Positions 5,226 through 13,178 of a DNA stretch of 14,951 bases are shown piece after piece. The translations under genes were made by a program, and so were the position numbers. The notes under the pieces were generated by a model. The model was given only the letters and a program-made list of their open reading frames with translations. It was not told where the DNA came from and made no database searches. The DNA is from Candidatus Woesearchaeota archaeon. Its GTDB lineage: Archaea; Nanobdellota; Nanobdellia; Pacearchaeales; GW2011-AR1. Every line of letters begins with the position of its first letter. The stretch's first letter is position 1. Location: NCBI GenBank assembly GCA_012798335.1, contig JAAZNJ010000054.1, forward strand, positions 1 through 14,951, given 5' to 3'.

Positions 5226-7554
5226 AACAATTCAATTAAAAGTAGTAGAAGCAATGCAAGATGATGTTTATAAAGGAATTGCTAGAATTGATGCTGAAGT
5301 TATGAGAGAATTAGGAATAAAAAAAGGAGATATCATTTTAATAAAAGGCGGAAGAGAGACTGTTGCTATTGTAGATAGGGCATATCCTGCAGATATAGGA
5401 GAAAGAATAATAAGAATAGATGGTATTTTAAGAAAGAATTCCAAAAGTGGTATTGGTGATTTAGTCAGTGTTTCAAAAGCAGAAGTTAAAGAAGCTAAAA
5501 AAATAGTTATTGCTCCTGCTCAAAAAGATATTTTAGTTCAGGGTGATCCTGAGAGTTTGAAAAAAGGATTATTGGGAAGAGCTGTTCTTAAAGGAGATAT
5601 TGTTGTTTTAGGGGGAGTTCAAAGAAGAAGAGATGTTATGTCTGAATTTGGGGATTTAAATGATATTTTTGGTGATTTGAACTCTTTATTTGGGGGATTA
5701 AGTGGATTTGAAGGATTAGGGAATTTAGGGGGTGGTGTAACTCAATTAAAATTTCTTATTGTTTCAACAACACCAAATCAGCCCGTAATTATCTCTGAAA
5801 ATACAGAGGTTTCTCTTAATTCTAAAGCAGTAGATATTAGTGATGAAAAAATTCCTGAAATAACTTATGAAGATATTGGAGGATTAAGTGAAGAGATTAA
5901 AAAAATAAGAGAGTTGGTTGAAATCCCCATGAAACATCCTGAAATTTTTGAAAGACTGGGTATTGAACCTCCTAAAGGAATATTATTACATGGACCACCA
6001 GGAACAGGTAAAACCCTTTTAGCTAAAGCTGTTGCAAATGAGTCAGAAGCTAATTTTATTTTGCTTAATGGTCCTGAGATAATGTCAAAGTTTTATGGTG
6101 AAAGTGAAAAAAAGATTAGAGATATATTTGACGAAGCAGAAAAAACAGCTCCTGCAATTATTTTTATAGATGAAATTGATGCTATTGCTCCTAAAAGAGA
6201 AGATGTTCAAGGTGAAGTAGAAAGACGTGTTGTAAGTCAATTATTAACAATGATGGATGGTTTGAAATCAAGAGGGAAAGTTGTTGTTATTGGAGCTACA
6301 AATAGAATTAATGCTATTGATGAAGCTTTAAGAAGACCAGGAAGATTTGATAGAGAATTAGAAATTAGTGTTCCAAGTAAAGAAGGGAGATTACAAATTT
6401 TAAAAATACATACAAGAAACATGCCTTTTGATAAAGATGTTAATCTGGAAGAAATTGCCTCTTTAACTCATGGTTTTGTTGGAGCTGATTTACAGGCATT
6501 AACAAAAGAAACAGCAATGGTCGTTTTAAGAAGATTATTACCTCAAATGAATTTGGATAAAGAAGAAAAAATCTCCCAAGAGATTCTTGAACAACTTATA
6601 ATCAAACAAGAAGATTTTTTTGATGCATTGAAAGTTGTTAGGCCTAGTGCAATGAGGGAAGTATTAGTTGAAACCCCAAATGTTGGTTGGAAAGATGTTG
6701 GAGGATTGAATAAAATTAAAGAAGAATTAAAAGAAGCTGTTGAATGGCCAATAAAAAATCCAGAAGTATTTAAGAGGATGGGGATAAAACCTTCAAAAGG
6801 AATTTTACTTTATGGACCACCAGGAACAGGTAAAACATTATTAGCTAAAGCTGTCGCCAAAGAATCAGAAGCTAATTTCATTCAAGTAAAAGGACCTTCC
6901 TTATTAAGTATGTGGGTAGGAAAATCAGAAGAAGGAATGAGAAAGGTTTTTGAAAGAGCAAGACAAGTTGCTCCTTGTATCATTTTCTTTGATGAAATTG
7001 ATGCTTTAGCAAGTAAAAGAGGAATGGATCAAGGAACAAAAGTTACAGAAAGAGTATTAAATCAAATGCTTGCTGAGATGGATGGTTTAGAGGATTTAAA
7101 AGAAGTAATTGTTATAGGTGCAACAAATAGACCAGACATGTTAGATACTGCTTTATTAAGACCAGGAAGATTTGATAAAATTTTATTAGTAAATGCTCCT
7201 GAAGAAAAAGAAAGACTCTCCATTTTAAAGATTCATACTAAAAATATGCCTCTAGGAGAGAATGAAAGATTATTGGAAGAAAAAGAAAAAGAAGAATTCC
7301 TTAATGAAATTGCTAAACAAACAGAAGGTTATACTGGAGCAGATTTAGAAGCTGTTGTTAGAGAAGCAGCTTATTTTGCATTAAGAGAAAATATTAATTC
7401 AAACCTTGTTACAAAAAAGAACTTTGAACAAGCTTTAGAAAAAATTAAACCTAGTGTTACAAAATCTACAATAGAGGTTTATAAAAAAATAGAAGATACC
7501 TACTTAAAATCAGCAAAAGCAGCTTTGCCAACAGAAGGAACTTATTTAGGATAA
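5215..7554 (+). CDS. cdc48: Cdc48/VAT-type double AAA+ ATPase (unfoldase)
   Basis: This ATP-driven hexameric unfoldase extracts and unfolds proteins, often feeding the 20S proteasome. The 779 residues show the standard order: double-psi barrel N domain (about 1-95), second N subdomain (about 100-200), D1 and D2. D1 has Walker A GPPGTGKT (Lys266), pore loop KFYGES (292-297), Walker B IIFIDE (Asp319, Glu320) and Arg374/Arg377 as arginine fingers. D2 has Walker A with Lys540, aromatic pore loop MWVG (566-569), Walker B Asp593/Glu594 and Arg649/Arg652. Both rings therefore look active. The N domain carries a Gly-, Phe- and Leu-rich insertion at about 143-174. The C-terminus ends Tyr-Leu-Gly, so Tyr is third from the end and not penultimate as in the proteasome-docking HbYX motif. 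It is cotranscribed with the upstream regulator and convergently overlaps the next gene by 13 bases. Confidence 0.97.
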   Translation: MIDKTIQLKVVEAMQDDVYKGIARIDAEVMRELGIKKGDIILIKGGRETVAIVDRAYPADIGERIIRIDGILRKNSKSGIGDLVSVSKAEVKEAKKIVIAPAQKDILVQGDPESLKKGLLGRAVLKGDIVVLGGVQRRRDVMSEFGDLNDIFGDLNSLFGGLSGFEGLGNLGGGVTQLKFLIVSTTPNQPVIISENTEVSLNSKAVDISDEKIPEITYEDIGGLSEEIKKIRELVEIPMKHPEIFERLGIEPPKGILLHGPPGTGKTLLAKAVANESEANFILLNGPEIMSKFYGESEKKIRDIFDEAEKTAPAIIFIDEIDAIAPKREDVQGEVERRVVSQLLTMMDGLKSRGKVVVIGATNRINAIDEALRRPGRFDRELEISVPSKEGRLQILKIHTRNMPFDKDVNLEEIASLTHGFVGADLQALTKETAMVVLRRLLPQMNLDKEEKISQEILEQLIIKQEDFFDALKVVRPSAMREVLVETPNVGWKDVGGLNKIKEELKEAVEWPIKNPEVFKRMGIKPSKGILLYGPPGTGKTLLAKAVAKESEANFIQVKGPSLLSMWVGKSEEGMRKVFERARQVAPCIIFFDEIDALASKRGMDQGTKVTERVLNQMLAEMDGLEDLKEVIVIGATNRPDMLDTALLRPGRFDKILLVNAPEEKERLSILKIHTKNMPLGENERLLEEKEKEEFLNEIAKQTEGYTGADLEAVVREAAYFALRENINSNLVTKKNFEQALEKIKPSVTKSTIEVYKKIEDTYLKSAKAALPTEGTYLG

Positions 7555-7775
7555 TTTTTATTGCTTTCTTCTTCTTTTTTATAATCCTTTGTATAATAAA
7601 GATAACTTCCAACAAATGCTCCTACTAAAGCTCCGATAAAGGTATATTTTTCATGAGACAAATCTAAGGTTTGAGGAGCATAAACCCAGTATGCTAAACT
7701 TCCTCCGACTGCAGCTCCAACACCTCCTGAAATTGTTTCAAATAATATCTTTTTGAGTTTTGATTCTTTTTTCAT
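7542..7775 (-). CDS. Small glycine-rich membrane protein, unknown function
   Basis: I do not recognise this 77-residue protein. It has a basic N-terminus (1-11), a hydrophobic segment at about 13-33 with small-residue repeats (GGVGAAVGG, a glycine-zipper-like pattern), a short polar loop (34-43), a second hydrophobic segment at about 44-62 (GALVGAFVG) and a charged tail. It is therefore a likely two-pass membrane protein with both ends cytoplasmic. Its 3' end overlaps the cdc48 3' end on the opposite strand by 13 bases. A TATA-like box about 28 bases before the ATG supports expression from its own promoter. Confidence 0.65.
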   Translation of the reverse strand: MKKESKLKKILFETISGGVGAAVGGSLAYWVYAPQTLDLSHEKYTFIGALVGAFVGSYLYYTKDYKKEEESNKNYPK

Positions 7776-7797
7776 AAGATTAAGAAGAATGACTCTA

Positions 7798-7810
7798 CTT
7801 TTTAAAGATT
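7798..7810 (-). promoter_or_regulatory. TATA-like box of the small membrane protein gene
   Basis: The minus strand reads AATCTTTAAAAAG, centred about 28 bases before the ATG at 7775, again consistent with a leaderless mRNA. It lies in the short gap before the end of the aminopeptidase gene. Confidence 0.4.
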
Positions 7811-7811
7811 A

Positions 7812-8708
7812 TTAAGTTGTTATGAAAACATTTCTTTTATTCTCTTTTTCATAAACTAAAATTGTATTCTCTGACTGGCTGACTTTTTGATGAGATTCTT
7901 CAATTAATTCAGGATAATTATATAAGTTTCCATTTTTTTCAAGTTGTTTTAGATAAAATAAAGATTTTACCCCAAATTTTTTTACAATCCATCTTGAGCA
8001 AAATGGTAAGGTTTTATATTCTTTTATTATATAATTTAAAATTTCTCTTGCATCATTACTCCTTATGTTCTTATCATCTTGTAAAATATATATTTCAGAG
8101 AGTTTGCCTTCGTAAATTTTTCCAATTCCTTTTGTAACAAAAGGTTCTATTGCGTATAAACCATTATTTAACTTTTCTTTATTATTATTCTTTATATTAA
8201 ATATTGTTAAACCAGAATGCAATTCATATTCTTTTATTTCATGGCCTGTTAAATTCGTTATTGGTGAAAATCCAAAAGAATTTATTGTTTCTTGAATAAT
8301 CTCTCCTATCTCTCCTAAACTTTTATTTTCTATAACAAATTTTGTTGCATTATTTAATGCTTCTTGACTCGCTTTTATCAACTTTTTATTTTCTTCATCA
8401 TCTTCTAAATCAATAGAAAAAGCAGAATCAGCAATAAAACCATCAACTTGAACACCTAAATCTACTTTTAATAAGCCATAAGCTTTTGTTTCATCATTAT
8501 AACTAGGAGTGTAATGTGCTGCTATCTCGTTTATAGAAAGATTTGTTGGGAATGCAGGTTTTCCTCCTAATTTTATTATTTTATCTTCAATCTTTTCAGC
8601 TATTTCTAATAATGAAATATCTTTTTTTATGAAAGATTTAGCATATTCTTTAACTTGTTTTTCAATTTCTCCTGCTCTCAAAATTTTTTCAATTTCTTCT
8701 TGTTTCAT
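7812..8708 (-). CDS. map: Methionine aminopeptidase, type II
   Basis: This cytosolic metalloenzyme removes the initiator Met from new proteins. I start it at the ATG at 8708 (298 residues); a TTG nine bases upstream would add three residues, but the ATG puts the last metal ligand at 280, as in the Pyrococcus furiosus enzyme. Metal ligands are Asp83 (KVDLG), Asp94 (FIADSAF), His156 (GHEI), Glu188 (IEPF) and Glu280 (SENT); His65 (AAHYTP) and His164 (ELHSG) complete the site. The type II helical insertion is present at about 200-270, with PFCSRW near its middle. The usual FEHT near the end reads SENT, so the His after the ligand Glu is Asn. It overlaps the preceding PUA-like gene by 20 bases, which links processing of new proteins to an RNA-modification operon. 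Confidence 0.94.
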   Translation of the reverse strand: MKQEEIEKILRAGEIEKQVKEYAKSFIKKDISLLEIAEKIEDKIIKLGGKPAFPTNLSINEIAAHYTPSYNDETKAYGLLKVDLGVQVDGFIADSAFSIDLEDDEENKKLIKASQEALNNATKFVIENKSLGEIGEIIQETINSFGFSPITNLTGHEIKEYELHSGLTIFNIKNNNKEKLNNGLYAIEPFVTKGIGKIYEGKLSEIYILQDDKNIRSNDAREILNYIIKEYKTLPFCSRWIVKKFGVKSLFYLKQLEKNGNLYNYPELIEESHQKVSQSENTILVYEKENKRNVFITT

Positions 8709-9192
8709 TTTCTTCAAATTTAGTTTCTTTAAACTTTAATCTTCTTGATTTAGGAACAAAATTAGTTATCCTGTTTTCAGAAGCTTTTCCTGTCCCTAAA
8801 AAATCATCTTTAAACTTCATTATAAAAAATCCTTTTTCTTTTATATTCCCTTGTATTTCATAACCATACATCCATTGTTCTGCCTGTTTTTCATCCATCT
8901 CAAAAATATTTTTTGTTATTTTATCTTTAATAAATTCTGTTCCTTCAATGCTCAATCTTATTCCATCACCTTGTTCTTTTGCAAAATACATTCCAATTCC
9001 TTCTATTCTAGAATATTCTCCTATTTTTTCAATTTCTTCTTCAGAAATATCACCTGAAAACAAAATGATTCTCTCTTTTCCTAATTTCCCTATTTTTATT
9101 TCTTTAGGAAAATCTTTTATTCCAAACTGTTCATTTAATTTTTTTAGAAAATTTTCTCTTTCTTTACTATCAAAAAATTTTATTGGTATCAT
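8689..9192 (-). CDS. RsmF C-terminal/PUA-like RNA-binding protein (COG3270-like)
   Basis: This 167-residue protein resembles the archaeal family described as ribosome-biogenesis NOL1/NOP2/fmu-type with a PUA-like domain, which matches the C-terminal part of bacterial RsmF. The N-terminal half (about 1-88) contains GIGMYFAKE and DGIRLSIEG. The C-terminal PUA-like half (about 90-152) contains QAEQWMYGYEI, the strand KGFFIMKFKDDFLGTGKA and the ending RITNFVPKSRRLK, whose basic residues suit RNA binding. It has no methyltransferase motifs. It starts 19 bases after the methyltransferase gene and overlaps map by 20 bases. I infer that it supplies substrate binding to the upstream enzyme, making a two-protein equivalent of RsmF. 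The family call is from remembered motifs and is moderately secure. Confidence 0.7.
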   Translation of the reverse strand: MIPIKFFDSKERENFLKKLNEQFGIKDFPKEIKIGKLGKERIILFSGDISEEEIEKIGEYSRIEGIGMYFAKEQGDGIRLSIEGTEFIKDKITKNIFEMDEKQAEQWMYGYEIQGNIKEKGFFIMKFKDDFLGTGKASENRITNFVPKSRRLKFKETKFEENETRRN

Positions 9193-9211
9193 TTTATTTT
9201 TTCTTTTATTC

Positions 9212-10171
9212 TTATAAATTATTTTTTCTTAATTTAGCTAAAAAAAATCCTTCTGTATCTGATATATGAGGATAAACTCTTTTTGCTAATTTTACTCTTG
9301 AATCATATTTTTTATCTTTCCATTCTGTTATTCCATCTTTTGATTTTATGGGAAGATTTATTTCTTCTATCTCAACATCAAAATTTTTTAAAGCAAAATC
9401 AACTATCTCTTCATCTTCTTCAGGTGCATGAGTACATGTACTATAAACTAAAATTCCATTAGGTTTTAATGCACTTATTGCAGATTCTATTAATAATTTT
9501 TGTAATTTTGAAAGAAATTCAATTGTTTTTATATTCCACATCTCTAATGTTCTTGGAGTGCTTCTTATTGTCCCTTCTCCTGAACATGGTGCATCAAGCA
9601 ATATTTTATCAAAAAGAAAATTATTCTTATTAAATTTTTTAGATATAGCAATTCCATCTCTTCTTGTTAAAATACAATTCATGACACCGCATCTTTCAAG
9701 ATTTCCTGCAAGTATTTTCATTCTACCAAAACTCACTTCATTTGCTATTAATAATCCTTTATTGTTCATCATTGCTGCTATCTGTGTAGTTTTACTTCCT
9801 GGAGAAGCGCATAAATCTAAAACTCTTTCATTTTCTTTTGGTTCTAATACTAAAGGGGGAAGCATACTTGCTATTTCTTGAACATAATAATATCCTAATA
9901 AATGCTCTATTGATCTTCCAATTTCTCCTGGGTTTAACTCATTCTTTATAATCATTACTTCTTTATAACTCTCAAAGGGCTGTTCTATTACCCATCCTTT
10001 TTTTTCAAGCCTTTTTCTTAATTCTTTTGGAGAAATTTTTAGTGTATTGCACCTTATTGAATTTAAAATAGGAATTTTTAATACTTCTAAGTATTTTTCA
10101 AAATCTTCTTTCAATAATTCTTTCATTCTCTCCAAAAACAAAGGTTTTGGTTCATAATTCTGTTTGGTCAT
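9212..10171 (-). CDS. NOP2/Sun-family RNA cytosine-C5 methyltransferase
   Basis: The enzyme transfers methyl from S-adenosylmethionine to C5 of a cytosine in tRNA or rRNA. The 319 residues comprise an N-terminal RNA-recognition part (about 1-95, with SIRCNTLK) and a Rossmann methyltransferase domain. SAM motif I is VLDLCASPGSKT (117-128); motif IV is DAPCSGEGT with Cys196, which releases product; motif VI is STCTHAPEE with the catalytic nucleophile Cys246. The C-terminus ends with the usual TEGFFLAKLRK strand. No PUA domain is attached, but the next gene encodes one. Archaeal members modify tRNA or rRNA, and the target cannot be decided here. It is the first gene of the operon with the PUA-like protein and map. 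Confidence 0.94.
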   Translation of the reverse strand: MTKQNYEPKPLFLERMKELLKEDFEKYLEVLKIPILNSIRCNTLKISPKELRKRLEKKGWVIEQPFESYKEVMIIKNELNPGEIGRSIEHLLGYYYVQEIASMLPPLVLEPKENERVLDLCASPGSKTTQIAAMMNNKGLLIANEVSFGRMKILAGNLERCGVMNCILTRRDGIAISKKFNKNNFLFDKILLDAPCSGEGTIRSTPRTLEMWNIKTIEFLSKLQKLLIESAISALKPNGILVYSTCTHAPEEDEEIVDFALKNFDVEIEEINLPIKSKDGITEWKDKKYDSRVKLAKRVYPHISDTEGFFLAKLRKNNL

Positions 10172-10191
10172 ATCTTAATAGAAAACTCTCT

Positions 10192-10204
10192 GTTTTAATA
10201 TCTT
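10192..10204 (-). promoter_or_regulatory. TATA-like box of the methyltransferase-PUA-map operon
   Basis: The minus strand reads AAGATATTAAAAC, centred about 27 bases before the ATG at 10171. The operon mRNA is probably leaderless. Confidence 0.45.
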
Positions 10205-10234
10205 TGGCTTTAAAAGAAGTTTTAAATTTTATTT

Positions 10235-10459
10235 TTATTGATAATCTTTCATATACTTTTTATAACCTATTCCTAAATTTGAATAAAGATAATTTCTAAA
10301 AGATCTAAAAACTTTGTAAACCCCTGTTTTTTTAAAATCTCCACCTAATTCTTTAAATCTTTCATAAAACTTTGCATAGTCAATATGTTTTTTTCTTGGT
10401 TTTTCTTCTCTTAAATTTACCTTTTCTTTTTTAACATCATCTTCTAAACCTTCAATCAT
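10235..10459 (-). CDS. Small basic protein, unknown function
   Basis: I do not recognise this 74-residue protein. It is charged and basic: a Lys/Glu/Arg-rich N-terminus (1-25) is followed by a segment rich in aromatic residues (about 26-74) with repeated Phe, Tyr and Lys, ending in IGYKKYMKDYQ. There is no signal peptide, membrane segment or Cys pair. The lack of hydrophobic stretches and the positive charge would suit nucleic-acid or ribosome binding, which is speculation. It lies about 108 bases after polB and has a TATA-like box 25 bases before its ATG, supporting that it is a real gene. Confidence 0.55.
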   Translation of the reverse strand: MIEGLEDDVKKEKVNLREEKPRKKHIDYAKFYERFKELGGDFKKTGVYKVFRSFRNYLYSNLGIGYKKYMKDYQ

Positions 10460-10477
10460 ATTTATTATGATATCCTC

Positions 10478-10490
10478 TAATTTATATTTT
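10478..10490 (-). promoter_or_regulatory. TATA-like box of the 74-residue gene
   Basis: The minus strand reads AAAATATAAATTA, centred about 25 bases before the ATG at 10459. It lies between the end of polB and the small gene. Confidence 0.45.
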
Positions 10491-10566
10491 TTTCTATACT
10501 TCTTTCTGAATTTTTTCTTTTTTTGACTTTTATTTTTTATTTCTTTACTTGTCTGTTTTTTATTCT

Positions 10567-13017
10567 TTAAAAATCACTCAAAGTTTTTTGTTTTTTTTGT
10601 TCAATTAATTCATAAACATTCACATTAAAAACTTGTAAAATATTCTCGACAGCAGGAAGAATTTGATGCTTTAAATAATAATCTATCTCATATTCTCCTT
10701 CTTCATCAGGGAGTTTTACTTTTTCTCTTATTAAACTTTTTTTTCCTTGATTTTCAGCAATATAATATTGAACTAAAGAATCTTGAGATAAAGGTATTTT
10801 TCTTTCAATCATTTTTTTAGCAGCAATTACATGAGGAGTTATTGCTTTATATTCATCTAATGATTTTTTTATCTGTGTTTTTATTATTAAATCTTTTAAT
10901 TCCACTTTTCTTGATTTTAATTTTTTAATTATACCTTTAAGATATTCCAATGCCTTTTCTTCATTTCCCTCTTTTAAAATCATTTTTAAAATCTCGTTTT
11001 GTGTTTCTCTTGCTAATCTACACCAATCTCTTCTTACTGTTTCAAATCCTCTTATTTTAAGTTTATCTTGATGATTAATTAAAGCATATTTCTTTTTTGC
11101 TCCAAACTCCCCTGTCCTTTTTGTTACCCAAATCCCTCTCTTATAAAAATCTTCTAAATCTAATTCCATTATTCCAGGAAGTTCTGAATTTATCTCCTCT
11201 AAGAATTTCTTTGTTTCTTCTTTTGTTTTTTTATTTAATAAAAAGGAAATTGAATCTGTGTCTCCATAAATAACTTTATATCCTTTTTGGTTTATTTTGT
11301 CTATTATTTTTTTTATCCATTCTCTACTTATTGCTGTTGTTGCTTCTGAAGCTTCTTTACAATAGTATCTTGCACCAAAAAATCCTTGATATCCATAAGA
11401 AGCATTTGCTAATAATTTAAATGCATTACTTCTTGCTTTTTTTAATGAGTTGAAATCTTTTGAAAGTTCTTTTTTATACTGTTTTCTTTTTTCAATTATC
11501 TCTTTTAACATCATTGGAAAAAATCCTATTTTTTTTGAAAAATAATATCTTTTATCTTCAATATCTACTTCTAAACAATCATCTTCTTTTTTTTCTAAAT
11601 AGGTTGATTTTGAAAGATTAAATGTCACAATTATACTTGGCCAATAACTCGTAAAATCAAACATAGCTAAATCTTCATATAAACCAGGAGAAGGTTGAAA
11701 GACAAAAGCCCCTTCATATCTTTCTCTGTTCCTTCTTTCATTTATTTCATCATAGGTTGGTCTTTTTTCAGGAATTTCATTAAATCTATTTAAATTATGA
11801 ATTATATAATCTTCAACATTAGAAGACATTCCATTTCTTGATACACTAAATATTGGTTCTTGCATTATCCTTGTAAATTCTAATAAATCAGGCCACATCT
11901 TATTAAATAATCTAAATGTTAAAAGAGAATCTTGCAAATTATACTCAAAATATTTATCCCATTCTTCTTTATTCAATTTTGAAGAGTGTTTAAATTCAAA
12001 ATCTTTTTTTGATTCACCTAAAAATTCATTTGCAACTTCATTTAGAGATAGAGTTTCTGATTGCATATATTGAGAATAAGCTGTTTGTATAAATCTTAAC
12101 AAATCAATATGGACAATTCCATCAATTTTCCCTGTAAGCATTGAACCTCTTGAAAAAGTTGGTTGGCTATTATCTATTCCTAAATTTAATTTAATTTTAT
12201 TTTTTTCAGCTCTAGCTTTTAGATAAGGAAGATCAAATCCATCTGAAAAATATCCCACTAAAAAGTCAGGAGATAATTTTTTTATATATTCTACAAACTT
12301 TTCTATTAATTCAGATTCGTCTTTTACTTTTTCAACAAATTCTAAACTGCTATCTTTTTTCCATGAAATAACCTTTTTGAAATTATCTGAAATAAGAGAA
12401 ATCATTAAAATTTCCCCTTTTCCTATTTTGAATTCTTCTGTTTCTATATCAAAAGCAAGAACTTTCGGTTTAAAATCAAAAGCTTTTGTTTCTTTTATTG
12501 AATTTACTTTAATACAAAAATCTACATCTAAACTAGAATCTATACTATTAAATTCTTGGCTGTTATTTAATAATTCTCCTTCAACTTCATAAAAATTTAA
12601 TGGAACAATATTTTTTTCAATAATATAATGTGTTACAAAACCTAAATCATAACCTCTTCTTTTTTTAATTTCAGGCATATCTAATTTATCTGCTAAGTCA
12701 TGCAAATCTTTATAGTTTGATGAATAAATCTTTAAGGCTTTTACTTCCTTCCCTAAAAAATTCTTGTTTAAAAATTCAACTTTTTCAATTTTTGATTTTC
12801 TTCCTTTAACATCAAGTTTTATTTTTTGTATTTTTGAAATTAATTTTTTTATCTTATTCTCTGAAGAATCTTCTTTTAAAATAGCCCAAAAATAAATATC
12901 GCATGTATCAATTAAACAAACTCTTCTTCCTTTTTCATCTCTTCCAATAATTTTAATATAATTTCTTCCATTAAAATCAAAATAACTATAATCTATTGGT
13001 GTAAATAGAGTTTTCAT
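10567..13017 (-). CDS. polB: B-family DNA polymerase with proofreading exonuclease
   Basis: This is a replicative or repair DNA polymerase of 816 residues. The 3'-5' exonuclease is intact: Exo I AFDIETE (Asp190, Glu192), Exo II GYFSDGFDLPYL (Asp262) and Exo III YNLQD (Tyr359, Asp363). Polymerase motif A is FDFTSYWPSII (Asp454), motif B is KLLANASYGYQG (Lys534, Asn538, Tyr541) and motif C is YGDTDS (Asp586, Asp588). Motif A departs from the canonical DFxSLYPS: the residue matching the Tyr steric gate against ribonucleotides is Trp459 (codon TGG at 11650-11652). The extreme C-terminus, Gln-Lys-Thr-Leu-Ser-Asp-Phe, is a PCNA-interacting (PIP) box that ends on its first aromatic residue. No intein is present. 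A TATA-like box lies about 24 bases before the ATG. Confidence 0.97.
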   Translation of the reverse strand: MKTLFTPIDYSYFDFNGRNYIKIIGRDEKGRRVCLIDTCDIYFWAILKEDSSENKIKKLISKIQKIKLDVKGRKSKIEKVEFLNKNFLGKEVKALKIYSSNYKDLHDLADKLDMPEIKKRRGYDLGFVTHYIIEKNIVPLNFYEVEGELLNNSQEFNSIDSSLDVDFCIKVNSIKETKAFDFKPKVLAFDIETEEFKIGKGEILMISLISDNFKKVISWKKDSSLEFVEKVKDESELIEKFVEYIKKLSPDFLVGYFSDGFDLPYLKARAEKNKIKLNLGIDNSQPTFSRGSMLTGKIDGIVHIDLLRFIQTAYSQYMQSETLSLNEVANEFLGESKKDFEFKHSSKLNKEEWDKYFEYNLQDSLLTFRLFNKMWPDLLEFTRIMQEPIFSVSRNGMSSNVEDYIIHNLNRFNEIPEKRPTYDEINERRNRERYEGAFVFQPSPGLYEDLAMFDFTSYWPSIIVTFNLSKSTYLEKKEDDCLEVDIEDKRYYFSKKIGFFPMMLKEIIEKRKQYKKELSKDFNSLKKARSNAFKLLANASYGYQGFFGARYYCKEASEATTAISREWIKKIIDKINQKGYKVIYGDTDSISFLLNKKTKEETKKFLEEINSELPGIMELDLEDFYKRGIWVTKRTGEFGAKKKYALINHQDKLKIRGFETVRRDWCRLARETQNEILKMILKEGNEEKALEYLKGIIKKLKSRKVELKDLIIKTQIKKSLDEYKAITPHVIAAKKMIERKIPLSQDSLVQYYIAENQGKKSLIREKVKLPDEEGEYEIDYYLKHQILPAVENILQVFNVNVYELIEQKKQKTLSDF

Positions 13018-13035
13018 ATTATAATCTTATACTTG

Positions 13036-13045
13036 AATTTATATT
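13036..13045 (-). promoter_or_regulatory. TATA-like box of polB
   Basis: The minus strand reads AATATAAATT, centred about 24 bases before the ATG. Between it and the divergent promoter at 13179 lie about 130 AT-rich bases in which I see no other feature. Confidence 0.4.
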
Positions 13046-13178
13046 CTTAAAGTATATTCTTAACAAATATCTTAACTATTTAATCCTTTTTTAAATGATT
13101 TTGAAAATTAGATTATAATTCATTAATCTTTTAAACCATTTAATTCTTAAAGGGAAGTATAATTGTAAAATCTATTAA

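Noticed and set aside
4695..7554. Toxin-antitoxin module, since AbrB/MazE proteins are often antitoxins
   Set aside because: The partner is an intact Cdc48 ATPase, not a small toxin, and no toxin-like gene lies in the operon.
8709..8717. TTG start adding three residues to methionine aminopeptidase
   Set aside because: The ATG at 8708 fits the family numbering of metal ligands and needs no rare start codon.
8851..9881. Plus-strand open frames opposite the PUA-like and methyltransferase genes
   Set aside because: Low-complexity antisense translations without recognisable motifs; the minus-strand genes are supported by conserved residues.
13018..13178. Possible small gene or RNA between polB and the gene at 13218
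   Set aside because: Only AT-rich sequence with the polB promoter; no open frame with a plausible start and no stable inverted repeats were apparent.
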